Of a DNA stretch of 64,000 nucleotides, positions 21,367 to 33,009 are shown piece after piece. The position numbers and the translations under genes are program-made. The notes beneath the pieces are model-generated. The model saw only the letters and a program-made list of their open reading frames with translations, had not been told where the DNA came from and made no database searches. The stretch is from Coriaria nepalensis (lineage: Eukaryota > Streptophyta > Magnoliopsida > Cucurbitales > Coriariaceae). How positions within the stretch are numbered: the stretch's first letter is position 1; every line of letters starts with the position of its first letter. The stretch covers positions 630,001 to 694,000 of the forward strand of contig CP114500.1 in NCBI GenBank assembly GCA_027186245.1, given 5' to 3'.

Positions 21367-24334
21367 TCAGACAGGAATGGGCATCCCTTTCTTCGCCATG
21401 CTTTCCAAGACGTCGTTGAGTGCTTGACAAAGGCCTACAATCTGCAAAAATTTGAATCCTGGGTTAATGAACTCTTGGTAACTTGATTGAAAGGGAGCAA
21501 ACAGAAAACCTGCTGATCCCATTGCTGTAGCTCTTCAGTATCATCCTCAAAATGGATTACTGCTTCAACCTGTTATCTATCTTATCAGACAAATGCCTTC
21601 TAGAAAAGGTGATAAAATGAATCGAGAAACACGTTTGCCCTAAGAATCAACCTGTTATCTATCTTAGTAGACATTTTACCTGATCAATTGATCCCCTCAT
21701 TCTGTCCTCATAGATCATTCTTGAAGCTATTTTCTCAGCCTACGACAAAGTGTGTCAATCATTACAACCAGATGAGCTTAAATACACTTTCAAGGCATAG
21801 GCAATGCTTTTACGAAGAATTTAGAATGAAAATATGAAAGCACCTTATGAGGAGGAATGCCTAGCAACGTGCCCAACTCATCAAAGCTGCCGAAACAATT
21901 GTCCCAAGTAAATATTTTAATGGCTACCCAAGGGTTACATAAGCAGAAAAACAACTAAAAAGAGAGTAATATATATCCAACCTTATATTTGTGTAAAGTT
22001 TGCTTGCACTAAGAAGATTATGCTCTATCATAGCCCGGTCTAGAACAGTAAAATTGTCTGGCAGGAGAGCTTTCTGTTGACGATGTACAATCAAGCTAGA
22101 TATCACAGCCTCCAACGGAATCTAAATTTGAATAATACAAATGTGGGAGCAAAGGGGACAAGAAATTGATTACCTGGTGTGCTTTTAACTCTTCAGCAAA
22201 TGCACCAATTTCTGGTCTTCTCAAAATTCTCTCCAAGTACACCTGGCAGGTAAAAGTGCTTCTCAGCAAGATAATAGCAGAAGGATGTATAAATCTTCTG
22301 GAGAAAACACATCAGAGAGAGCGAGTGAGGGAGAACCTTTTGTAGTATTGGGTAAATTTTCAATTTTGAGCACCGCTCATCCTAAACCAAAGCAATTTCT
22401 TAGTATGATGTGACTTGAACAATGCAATTTATTATAAATTATCAAGAATGGATCTTTACTTTGTATAATGTAGCAAGAACTCTAGAACGTTGAGGACCAG
22501 CAGCAGCCAAAATTGTACATGTCACTGCAGCAGATAAAGCTTGCTCCAGCGCTTCCTCATCAATTTCTCTGCGTTAAACCTCCAAATTACTATGACCATC
22601 TAGAGGGCGAACCAATTGCAAATACTTATTTTATATAAGCTTGAGGAATTTTACGATAAGATATAAACTATGAATGATGGCATGATGGCATGAAATTAGG
22701 TAGCTATCACTAAGGCGCCACAATATCAACCAAAAGATGGAGAGATTTGACGCACCAGAACCAATGGGTCAAGCAATGTTAAAGAACAATTACAAACTTA
22801 AAATACCCAAGAGGGAGAACCTAGGAATTGTTGATATCAACTGAAGATTGACGTAAACTGAAATTATAACTAACAAAAATAACACTCAAATTTACATACT
22901 CATCTCCTATCTTCCTGTTTTGAATTTGGGAAATGTCATAATAACGTAATGCTGCTTCCAAGAACTTCCTCTTTAGATCTAAGATCCTTGCATAACAAAC
23001 CTGCAACAGCGAATCAAAAGGGGGAAGAGTCAAAGCTATATTTATATTGTTTGGTGGTTATATTCAAGCTTTTTATGGAATATCATAAGAATCCTTTGGT
23101 ACAGCTCATAGTCTGCCAAACGATGTCTCACCTTGTATTGTAGATTCAGTACTTCATGCTGACTATTGCTAACCAAGAATGAAGCTTTGTTAATGAATGC
23201 CTCAGCGTTAACAGCATCATCATCCTGTAAAAGAAGCAAGCGATATTCCCAATTCCAGTTAGAAGTACTAAGGACACAGCCACGATTAATTTGTCTCCTG
23301 AATAAATAAAAATAAAAGCATACCTCCAGATATAAGCGAGCAATTTGAACACATTTTGACAACCTGAATGTATCATCAATCACTCTGCTAGAGATTAAAA
23401 AAAATGTAGAATTAGAAGAAGATAGAATTAGTAGCACGAGGGCCACAACAATGATGCAATTGACATCATGTGTGACAAAATATTTTAAGAAAGGATCTTA
23501 TTGTCAGACCTCATTCCAGAGTCAAGATCGATGCCACTAAGCATTTGTGCAGCTTTTGACCACTGCTGCTCTGATTCATACAATTCCGCAAGTTTCTCTC
23601 TGATAACCAAAACCTGCAACACATACAAACGGAATATTTGTACCCCCAAACTTTTGACAACAATATATATGCAAATTGTTTCGCATTAGACGGATCTCAT
23701 CATTAACCAGAACATGTTTGATGCTACAGTAAATTAATTAGAACTCCATTCCTCATGAGAAAGAAGAAATAGAACTGCCAACAGAGTAAGGTTATAATAA
23801 AAAAACATTCCATCAGTTTCTATGACCTCTCTCTATTGTCTTCAATCAATTTAAGAAATGAAACGCAGAGATGTATTTGCTAGGAAGAGAGAGTATGAAC
23901 CAAAATTGTCGAGAGCAAACCTGTTCTTCAAATGATACAACGCGGGACTGAATCTGAGCAAGCGCATAATGAGCAATCTCCTTCTGAGTCTCCGTGTCCA
24001 GCTTCCCTAACTCTTGCGCAAAAGTTTGTAAGAGCTGCCGCGATACTACCAACGGAACCTCATCAGATAACACTGCAAGTTCAGGAGCAATTGGCAAACG
24101 ATTAGCCCTAGCTATTCAACGCCAAAGATTCCAGAAATCAGTAAATCCCATGGAGGGGAAAAAGAGAAAAAAGAATCCAAATAGTAAAGATTGGGACGAG
24201 TAACTGTGATCGATGAACTTCTTCGCTTGTCCAATGTCGTTGGAAGCAATCACAGTGGCTAGAATATGCCTGTATTGCTCGATCTTTTGCCTCTGGTCCG
24301 AGATCGCAGAGGCGCTCGCAAATGCATTCTCCAT
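21367..24334 (-). CDS. CSN4: COP9 signalosome complex subunit 4
   Basis: Fourteen exons join to 1194 nt, a 397-residue protein: 24334-24205, 24072-23921, 23613-23510, 23384-23324, 23224-23132, 23000-22900, 22568-22460, 22381-22337, 22242-22174, 22073-21982, 21886-21844, 21739-21680, 21569-21510 and 21441-21367. CSN4 is a scaffold subunit of the COP9 signalosome, which removes NEDD8/RUB from cullin-RING ligases in the nucleus. Landmarks are the N-terminus [20 protein letters not shown], helical repeats ([20 protein letters not shown]), and the C-terminal PCI winged helix with [20 protein letters not shown] and [15 protein letters not shown]. The length equals the usual plant length and every junction is GT..AG, so the gene is intact. 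It is transcribed divergently from the CYP721A pseudogene. Confidence 0.96.
21565..21666. repeat. Short direct repeat in the last-but-one CSN4 intron region
   Basis: The 20-bp word tcaacctgttatctatctta occurs at 21565-21584 and 21647-21666. The first copy spans the acceptor of exon 13; the second is a duplicate acceptor too near the exon 12 end to be used. Confidence 0.7.
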
Positions 24335-24696
24335 TTCTGCACAACCTGGTTCGATAAGAATTCTTCTTCTACCCCGCTCAGAAACCCCGGATCCTAATTC
24401 CTGAGATTATCGTTCTCTCCACCTCCAACTCGCTATGGCGGAGTGGCTTCTCAAGTGCTCTGAGTCGAATTTGTTCGCAAGGGGCCGGTGAACCGGTATC
24501 AATTTGCGCTAGTTTCAGGAGATGTTCAATTACTCCTTTACCCCTCTTTTCATAAGGTTGCAGAACTCCACGTCATCCTGCCAGCGGGGCAACTGGAGTG
24601 CCATAATCCATTTCTCATTAATATTATAACAGCAGATCTTACGTACCCACTTGTAAGAGAATTGACTTTTGTGAACATCTTGTCATTTCCAACGCC

Positions 24697-24846
24697 ATTT
24701 TTGATCCCTCAACAATAATTTCATCTTCTACTCTCTGTTTTTCTTTTTAGGAAGTTAAGGCCCCAAGGCGTGGCCTTTCGAACTTGGACCCTTGCCCTGT
24801 TTTTTGATCCCTCACCAATAATTTCATCTTCAACTTTCTCTGTTTG
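24697..24846 (+). repeat. Imperfect tandem duplication upstream of the P450 remnant
   Basis: The stretch beginning ttttgatccctca and running through aataatttcatctt to ctctgttt is found at 24697-24742 and at 24799-24846 with a few substitutions, about 102 bp apart. Confidence 0.7.
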
Positions 24847-24872
24847 CAGCAGAGCTTCTAGGTCTCTTCGTT

Positions 24873-26605
24873 ATGCCTCTTCTTCTTCTACTACTTTCTC
24901 TTCCTCTTCCTCTTCTCCTGCTCCTCAAGTTTCTCTACTCAACCATATGGGTCCCGCGGACGATCCAACGCCATTTCCAAAGCAAGGAATAAGAGGCCCT
25001 GGCTACCGTCCGATCTTCGGAAACAGCGCCGAGATCCGCCGTATATACGCTGAAGCTCAGGCAAAGCCAATCATCCCCTTCGACCACGACATACTTAAAC
25101 GGGCCGATCCGTTTTATCACCGCTGCTCCGAAATGTACGGCAAAACTTTTCTTTACTGGTTCGGGTTGAAGCCCAGGTTAGCTTTATCCGAACCGGATAT
25201 GATCAAAGAGGTCCTTACGAATACTACCGGGTCGTTTAGAAAGATCCGGTATAATCCTTTGTCCAAGATGCTTTTTGGAGACGGCCTTGTTGGGCTCGAA
25301 GGTGAACAAATGGCCGTTCATCGAAGAATCGCCAACCAGGCCTTCACCATTTTTTTTTTCCAATTTTCAATTTCCCTCCCTTTTGGTTTTTGGGTCAAAT
25401 TTTCCGGGCTGGGTTCCTGAAATGGTTGCTAGTGTCTCTAAGATGATGGAGTTTGGGAGGGAATACGAGAAGGAAAGGAAGAATTCGAAATGGATATGCA
25501 TAAATAATTTCATCAGCTCTCAGCTGATGTCATTTCAAGAACAGCTTTTGCGAGTAGTTTTGAGGAGGGAAAACGGATTTTCAATTTGCAAGAAGATCAA
25601 ATGCATCTGTTTTCAAAAGCAATAAGAAGCGTCTACATTCCTTGATTCGGGTGAACATTCTTTTTCTTACTTTACTCTTCAATTTGCTAGAATTTGAGCC
25701 TTAACGTTTCAAATTAACGATTTTGAGATTAATTAGATTTTTGCCTAGGAAGAATAACAGAGAGAGGTGGAGACTAGAAACCGAAACTCGGCGATCGATA
25801 AAGGCATTGATCGAGAATAACAGAAAGGAAAAGGGAAACACGACGAACCTTCTTTGACTATTAATGTCGTCCTACAAGAATCAAGAAGGTGAAGAAGAAA
25901 GATTCGGGTTGGAGGAGATAATAAATGAATGCAAGACCTCTTACTTTGCAGGAAAGGACACTACTGCTAATCTCTTAACCTGGGCATTTCTACTTCTAGC
26001 ATTGCATCAAGAATGGCAAATCAAGGCCCGAGAAGAAGTTTTTCGAGTGTTCGGACAAGAAAACGAAGATCTGCCAACAGCTGACAAATTGAGTGACCTT
26101 AAGATTGTAAGCCAATTATCCCTTGCCCCTCATTATGTTTTTTTCTGTTTCATACAGTTAATCTCTAATAACTACTCTTTTGGTTCCTAACCAGGTGAGC
26201 ATGATAATCAACGAAACACTAAGGCTCTACTCTCGGCGGTAATGTTAACACGACAAGCATCGAAAACGGTCCGGCTAGGAAGCCTAGTCGTACCTTCCGA
26301 CATGCAATTGTATGTCTGTAACTGCCGCTCAACATTACGTTGAGTTGTGGGGAGAAGATGCTAATGAGTTCAACCCTTCTAGATTCAGTGAGGCTCGAAA
26401 GCATCTAGCTTCGTTTCTACCCATTTCACCGGGTCCCAGTTGGACAAAATCTGGCGCCCTTGTTGAAGTCAAGATCGTGCTTGCGACGATTCTTCGGGAA
26501 TATTCCTTTGAGATTTCTTCAACTTATGTTCAAGCTCCGATGTTGTTTATTACCTTACAGCCTCAATATGATGCTCAAATCCTCTTTACTAGGATAATGA
26601 GTTGA
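24873..26605 (+). pseudogene. Cytochrome P450 CYP721A-like pseudogene
   Basis: This is a CYP72-clan P450, closest to CYP721A1. The original start is probably ATG at 24873, reading a Leu-rich anchor and then STIWVPRTIQRHF. A single-base shift near 24985 moves the rest into another frame (QGIRGPGYRPIFGNSAEIRR, then MYGKTFLYWFGLKPRLALSE). Further breaks lie at about 25350 (after HRRIANQAFT) and about 25500-25650, where [18 protein letters not shown] is readable in a shifted frame. The I-helix is preserved ([20 protein letters not shown]) and the K-helix ETLR is visible at about 26215. The heme-binding loop is destroyed: around 26425 the sequence reads FLPISPGPSWTKSGALVEV, with no FxxGxRxCxG and no cysteine ligand. 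It cannot be an active monooxygenase. Confidence 0.9.
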
Positions 26606-26609
26606 TCGG

Positions 26610-27140
26610 TTCGTGTCTGTTCCACACGTGTCGTAATTGAAACCAAAATATTTGTTTTTTAAAGGATTTGGGCCTACTAATGGATTACGTTTATGAAATG
26701 GGCTTTCGGCCCATTTCGAGAAATTTCCTGACCTCTAGATTAGTCAAGGAGGCGATAGTTAATGAGGTAAATCTATATCATACGTACGCGTGTAAATTGG
26801 CGGGTTTTTTGTTTATTCCCGAAATGTGGGTTTTAACGGTCTAGAATGAGTGAGGGAAAAAAATAATAATCAATATATAATTATCCGAATATAAATATAA
26901 ATAAATAAATAAAAATATAAACAATTCGATATTAAAGGTTGATCGTTTTAGGGTTTAATCACCGCTAGCCTCCAAAAGAACAATTTTTTTGTGCGGATTT
27001 GTGGTCTCGCTTTCCTTCTGCTTCAATGGAAATCTAATAGAGAGTTAGATGGAGAAAATCAGAGGGAGGAGAAGGGAAGAGGAAGTGATTGATACAGAAA
27101 CCTCGTGACGCCTTACCTAACTCCAGGGCTTTGTTTTACA
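26610..27140. other. Intergenic/promoter region of the PP2C gene
   Basis: No gene is seen. It includes an AT-rich patch at 26860-26935 and ends at a TATA box. Confidence 0.5.
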
Positions 27141-27145
27141 AGCTG

Positions 27146-27154
27146 TATATAAAA
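27146..27154 (+). promoter_or_regulatory. TATA box of the PP2C gene
   Basis: TATATAAAA lies upstream of a leader exon that ends near 27261 (CTAACG|GTGAGA) and continues at 27560 (TTCTTAG|GGAAC). Confidence 0.65.
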
Positions 27155-27566
27155 GACGTTCCTGATCCTGGATTTGTTGCAGGTTGAGCTTCGAGGTTTG
27201 GAAGATTAGGATTTAGGATTTTATTCGATTTTTTTTTTCTTTCCCTCGATTCTTCCCTAACGGTGAGATTTCCTTTCCTACCTTTTGATATCTACGTTCG
27301 TTTGTTAGTTGACTTTGATTTCATTCTTTTCAGTTTCCCATATTCTAGGAGTCCTCTCTTTTTCTTTTTCTTTTCTATCCGATGATTTTCCCCCTCAAGT
27401 TTGAGGTACGGTGATCAATAAATGAATTGTATATATGCAAATTCTTGCGTTTATCTTGTTTCTTCGATACTAGGTTTCCATAATAGTAAGCTTGTCTTAT
27501 GAGCTTAGTTTTATTTATATGAATATGTCTATCTGAAGGATTTTTCTTTGCCTTCTTAGGGAACAG

Positions 27567-27667
27567 ATGTGTGTGGAGGAATGAAAATTTATCTTTCGGA
27601 AAGTTGTAGCAGTCGTGGTGTGTGCAACGAAAGAATTGAGGCTAAAGCATTTTGTCTAAGGGGTTAA
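27567..27667 (+). promoter_or_regulatory. Two chained upstream ORFs in the PP2C leader
   Basis: In the second leader exon a 5-codon uORF (27567-27584, MCVEE) stops at a TGA that overlaps the ATG of a second uORF (ATGA). The second uORF (27581-27667, 28 codons, beginning MKIYLSESCSS) stops one base before the main ATG (TAAGATG). Such an arrangement usually lowers or conditions translation of the main ORF. Its effect here is inferred. Confidence 0.6.
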
Positions 27668-27668
27668 G

Positions 27669-29475
27669 ATGCCATCTGCTAATTTTTCAGGATTAAGAAC
27701 TACGGTTTCTAGATCAATTCTAGGGCAGGAAGGTGGGGTCCTAGACTCTGTAGAATTACTGATTCAGCAGAAGAGGTTGTTGCTTGGAGCGGTCAGGTCA
27801 TTTCACACTTCACCTTTTAAAACACTGTTGGAGCTGCACTCATTGTTAAGACCAAGTTCGGTTCTTGCCGGAAGATCAGAGCTCGTGAACCAGAGGAGGA
27901 ACATCTCTGCTATTGGAGCTGTTTCTCGAACATTTTCTATCCCTTCCATATCAGGTCCTGTGTTTCAGAATTGTGGGTATCATATTGATCCTGCCATAGC
28001 TGAAAATATTCAATCTTCAATCAGCGTCAAGATTCAGAATAGACACATGGATGCTTGTGGTTCCAGAGCCCTATTTAGTAAATGCTGTATTGATAATCTA
28101 AGCTCTAGGCGTGAACCCCTTTCATTTTCTGCCAACAATGCAAGTACAAGTTACGGAAACAGAAGCCTTGACAGTTGCAGAAAAACCAGCATGAATTTAA
28201 AAAACCGAGAGCAGCCTAGCAATTCTGCTGTTTATGGATACTTAACATATAATGTTGGCAAAAGGTGGTGCAATTTTAACCCTTACACAGGGTCAGGTGG
28301 CAGAGATATTCATAGCACATCCGCTACATCTTTTTCTTCTGGGTCTGCCTCCGTTGTGTCTTTTGATCATCCTTCTCGTGAAGAAAAGCTTTCCACCTCT
28401 TCAGATGAACAGTATATTATTTAATGCATTCTCATTACGATTTTTTCATTACAAATCATTATATACTGTAAGTGCTTGTATTTCTTACAAAGATGTTTTA
28501 TAATCCACAGAAAGGTACCAGCTGCCAAGGCCTTGAAACTACTTTCGGGGTCTTGCTACCTGCCTCACCCTGATAAAGAAGAGACTGGTGGGGAGGATGC
28601 CCATTTTATCTGTACAGATGAACAAGCTATAGGAGTGGCAGATGGGGTAGGTGGATGGGCAGATCTTGGTGTTGATTCTGGATTGTATTCTCGGGAACTT
28701 ATGTGTCATTCTGTAGATGCAATTCGAGAGGAGCCCAAGGGATCAATTGATCCTGCGAGGGTCTTGGAGAAGGCTCACTCTAGCACTAAAGCTAAAGGCT
28801 CTTCTACTGCCTGTATTATAGCCCTAACAGACCAGGTATGTGGAAAAAAATTAAAAGTTAAATGAAATACTTATTTCCATATTTTGACCATACATGGGTC
28901 GATTATGACATTGTATAAAATGTGTCCCCTTTCCTATGCAGGGTCTTCATGCCATAAATTTAGGGGACAGTGGGTTTATCGTGGTTAGAGATGGATGTAC
29001 TGTATTCCGATCTCCTGTTCAGCAACATGATTTTAACTTCACCTATCAACTCGAGAGTGGAAATAACGGTGATTTACCCAGCTCCGGACAGGTAAAGTCA
29101 AATTGAATTTTTACTATGTTAATAGATGGATTTGAGATTTTCCTAAAATGAGTCACTACCCTCTATCTTGTGATTCAGGTTTTCTCTATCCCTGTTGCAA
29201 TGGGAGATGTGCTAATTGCCGGCACGGATGGGCTATTTGACAACCTTTACAATAATGAGATAACTGCAGTGGTGGTTCATGCCATGAGAGCCAGGTTGGG
29301 CCCGCAAGTAACGGCTCAGAAGGTAGCAGCGTTGGCTCGCCAACGAGCTCAGGATAAGAACAGGCAGACCCCTTTTTCCACAGCCGCCCAGGATGCTGGA
29401 TTCCGCTATTATGGCGGCAAACTTGATGACATCACCGTTGTTGTTTCCTATGTAACCGGCGATGCTACTGCTTGA
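27669..29475 (+). CDS. Protein phosphatase 2C, PP2C55/PP2C80-like, organelle-targeted
   Basis: Exons 27669-28411, 28511-28835, 28942-29091 and 29179-29475 give 504 residues in one frame. This is a Mg/Mn-dependent Ser/Thr phosphatase of the divergent SpoIIE/RsbU-like PP2C group found in plants (At4g16580/At5g66720 relatives). The first 240 residues are Ser- and Arg-rich without a domain; the N-terminus (MPSANFSGLRTTVSRSIL) looks like an organelle presequence. Catalytic-core landmarks follow: GGEDAHFI, GVADGVGGWADLGVDSG (metal-binding Asp), GSSTACIIAL, INLGDSGFIVVRDG, LIAGTDGLFDNLY and LDDITVVVSYV. All metal-ligand Asp motifs are present, so an active enzyme is expected. The leader carries an intron and two chained upstream ORFs that may control translation. 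Targeting to mitochondrion or plastid is inference. Confidence 0.92.
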
Positions 29476-29890
29476 GTCGTGTTCATGAGTGTCTTTTGTA
29501 ATCTGATATTTCTTAGCTTCCCTCCTTTGGTCCCACCCTCGTCTTTGTATATTTCTTTTTTGGGTTTCTGTAGAACCAAAAACTGTATGGCACCTTTGTT
29601 TTAGTGTTAAAAAAAAAATTGCAGAGGCATTTCTCTGCTCTCGTGTCCTAATTATGAGAATCTCGGCCCACTAACTATATCGTCGTCTTCTTCAATCCCT
29701 CTGCAACTGCTACTACAACCACGAATAAAACGGCTTACTAACTCCACTCTCATGGGTTTGTAATAATCGCCTTTCCATAGAAGGAACAGTCGCAAGACTC
29801 AACTGTTGACTTTCTAGTAGATGTAGCGTCCTGCTCGCTTAAAAGAAAGTCTTTGCGACTATACCTGAGCTAAGCAGAAACGCAGTAACC

Positions 29891-31506
29891 ATGGCCGGTC
29901 GCAGGGACAAAGTTAAATCAGCTCTAGGGACTCGATTTTCTGTTGCTGTTGGGATCGGTGTTCTTCTCGGCTGCATTTTCGCTTTCTTCTCCCCTCACGG
30001 CTACTTCAGCTCCTATCTGACTGTTCAAAACCCTCGTATTAAAGCGGATCAACAGGTTCGTATTTTCGTCCTGTAATCACTTAAATCTACTTGTTTGCTT
30101 CTTAGTTCTACAGATGCTTAAATGCCAGCTGCTCCTGATTGGTGCTTTGTTTGATCTCCTTCTTCCTCCAGTTCATGAATCTGTCAAACTTTTCACCGTA
30201 TTTATGAAATCGTGAATATATATGAACTAGTAATACTCATGTGGAGTTAATGTCTTTTCTCTTCATAAATGTCTTGTTTATTGAGAAGACGGTTCTTTTC
30301 ATAACTGCAGTTTTCATTAAATTTATTCTGTTAATATATAACACCAGTTATGAGTTCTAACTTCTAATCATAGTTTCGTACTTCTTGTGTTTGGTAGATT
30401 GGTTCATCTACGAGTGAATCTTCTGACCGGATCCAGATGCTAAAGTCTGATATAGTGTCACTCTCCAAAAAGAATATGCGGTTATAAAACGCGCAAAGGA
30501 TCTTATAGCAAAGCTGAAGCTAGCTGAACAAGGAAAACATCATGTAGAGAAGCAGTTCCTAACCCTCAGACAGAATCACAAAGCCGGACCATTTGGCACG
30601 ATCAACGCTCTCAGAACTAACCCTACTGTCACTCCTGATGAATCCATAAACCTGAGATTAAGAAAGCTCTTAGACCAAGTTGCTATTCAGAGGGAGCTAA
30701 TAGTTGTACTTGCAAATTCAAATGTAAAAAGTATGTTTGAAGTTTGGTTTAGTAGCATAAAAAGAGTTGGTATAACCAATTATCTAGTTGTAGCCTTAGA
30801 TGACCAGATTGCAGATTTCTGCGAGTTGAATTTTGTTCCTGTCTACAAAAGAGATCCAGACAAGGGTATTGATTCGATTGGGAAGGCAGGAGGCAATCAT
30901 GCAGTTTCGGGATTGAAGTTCAGAGTATTAAGGGAGTTTCTGCAACTTGGTTATACTATTCTTCTATCAGATATTGATATAGTTTATTTACAAAACCCGT
31001 TTGATTATCTTAACTGCGATTCAGATGTGGAATCCATGACAGATGGGCATAATAATATGACTGCCTATGGATATAATGATGTCTTTGATGAACCTTCTAT
31101 GGGTTGGGCTCCATATGCTCATACAATGAGAATCTGGGTTTATAATTCTGGTTTCTTCTACATAAGACCCACTATTCCTTCAGCTTTTGCACCGGGGTGC
31201 TACTAGGCTTGCTGGGGAAAATCCATGGGACCAGGCGGTTTTCAATGAGGAGCTGTTTTTCGCTTCACATCCTGGATATGATGGGCTTTATGCTTCTAAG
31301 AGGACTATGGATTATTTCCTGTTTATGAATAGTAAGGTTCTTTTCAAGACAGTGAGGAAGGATGCCGAGCTGAAGAAACTGAAACCTGTAAAATTGTTCA
31401 TGTAAATTACCATCCTGATAAGATTCCAAGAATGAAAGCAGTTGTCCAGTTTTACTTTAATGGTAAGCAAGATGGACTAGAACCTTTCCCAGATGGTTCT
31501 AAATAG
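29891..31506 (+). pseudogene. RRA-type arabinosyltransferase (GT77) pseudogene
   Basis: RRA proteins add arabinose to extensin hydroxyproline chains in the Golgi. Exon 1 (29891-30055) encodes a type II signal anchor (RFSVAVGIGVLLGCIFAFF). Exon 2 (30398-31506) holds [37 protein letters not shown], the catalytic [13 protein letters not shown] with its DxD, and [12 protein letters not shown]. The frame breaks three times: at about 30475 (SKKN to a TAA at 30485), at about 31180 (after RPTIPS, a few bases lost, then readable again as [16 protein letters not shown]), and at about 31393 (one base lost in KPVK), after which [19 protein letters not shown] is readable to a stop at 31506. The mix of one-base and several-base losses argues for a true pseudogene. 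Confidence 0.88.
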
Positions 31507-31509
31507 GAG

Positions 31510-32205
31510 ATATACCCTTTACAGAAGACGATTCTATATCGGCCATGGATGAGCTCTGCTATCACATGAAGGTTAATTTGCGTCACCCGCCTAACCAATC
31601 TTCGATTTCGGGTTTTACTGTGAAAATTCTGTAACTTTAGTTTACGCATATTCTAAATATCTTACGTTAAAATTTCTGGATAAATATCATTTTCTTATAG
31701 ATGAAAGAAAAACTGCTTATGCATACTTAAAAAGGCTGTTGTGATTAATCATCTATCAGAAATGTCGCCATAGCCACCGATCCTCTCATCCTAAATCCCG
31801 CCAATTGAAAGACAGAGAAGCAGGAAGAGATGGATCGGATACTTTTGTCACAATTCGAGACAAGAAGATTATAGAAATTGCACAGCTGTAAATCGGAGTT
31901 CAAAATCATTTGGTCTATCATAATGACGTTTTTGTCTGCCCTGGAAATTCTTAAAACTTATCAACAACCCGGATTTTCTTACCACCTTGTGTGTGGCTTC
32001 AAATACTCCTCTGAAAAAAAGGCAACAAAAACAGAACCCCACTTTATCTTCATTCTGAGATTTCTAGTTTGTAGATTTCCTCATCAATTGGGTCCTACTT
32101 TTCTCCAATATCCCCTCCATCCATTCGTTCATGATAGTACCATATTCCCGCCACTTTCTTTTGTTCTGAAAAATATGAAACAGTGAATCAACCTAAACAA
32201 GACGA
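31510..32205. other. Intergenic, nothing recognised
   Basis: No supported gene or structured element. Short open frames have no recognisable content. Confidence 0.5.
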
Positions 32206-33001
32206 ATGAGAAAATTTTCAGCAAGAGAGAGTGTTCTTTTGTGTTATAGTCCTTCAAGATCATTCACCAACGCAACTTCTTCACCCTCCAAAGAACACTT
32301 CAGAAACTCGGGCGTAGAATTCAATGATGTGTTTGGGGGCCCATTAAGGCGGCGTTTATCAATTTTCGGACGGTGCCGCTTCAGTGAGTCCGTAGATTCC
32401 AACGGATCAATTGGAGATGATGAGATAATCCCTTGTCCAGGTCCATGGTCTCGTCTGAGAGCCAAAAGCCTGTCTTTGGCGAAGAATCCGTGCATCCAAG
32501 AAGCTACCCAGGTAATACTTTCATCCATGACATATTTAAAGGTGATGAGAATGAAACTTCTTCTCCAAGAAATCCCGATCACGGTCCTCTTTCTTCGACT
32601 CCAAGCAACTCATCACTCCCTGCACAACTCTGGTAATTATTCTAGTACATTTAATCTTGTTTATATTCATATTTTCTTATGTTTAGATAAACTGAACATG
32701 TTTACTTTTTTTCCCAAACATCCAGCTTACCTGCAAAATTAACCGAATCCAAGGATGTTTCTTCAGCTACTTTTCTTTCAAGATTTTCTTCACGCCAAGC
32801 AAGTGATCATGAAGATCTGACAAGAAACAATGGCCTCTTATCCCGAGAATTTTCCACAACTAGTGAAGGATCATTAACTTGTACTAAATCCGGTAATTCC
32901 GGAAAGGGAACTAATATCTTGGAAGATTCGATCAAAAGCAGCGAATTTAATTCAATTTCTCGACTTTTGATTGGGGATGCAGAGGATGATTCCCTTCCTT
33001 G
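32206..33001 (+). pseudogene. JAC1-like (auxilin-type J protein) N-terminal remnant
   Basis: JAC1 is an auxilin-like J-domain protein needed for blue-light chloroplast accumulation. The N-terminal signature SGVEFNDVFGGPLRRR is present, followed after a one-base shift near 32455 by ESQKPVFGEESVHPRSYPGN and FIHDIFKGDENETSSP in another frame. After an intron (about 32635-32724), LPAKLTESKDVSSATFLSRF and HEDLTRNNGLLSREFSTT are readable until a stop at about 33001. Nothing corresponding to the middle of the protein or the C-terminal J domain follows. The assignment relies on the N-terminal motif and the order of neighbours; another auxilin-like protein is the alternative. Confidence 0.6.
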
Positions 33002-33009
33002 AACCTCAT

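Noticed and set aside
2922..31506. Sequencing error as the general cause of all frameshifts
   Set aside because: CSN4, PP2C, PPPDE and the methyltransferase in the same interval join many exons with no indel, and several broken genes also show truncations or multi-base losses. Error at a single homopolymer site is still possible.
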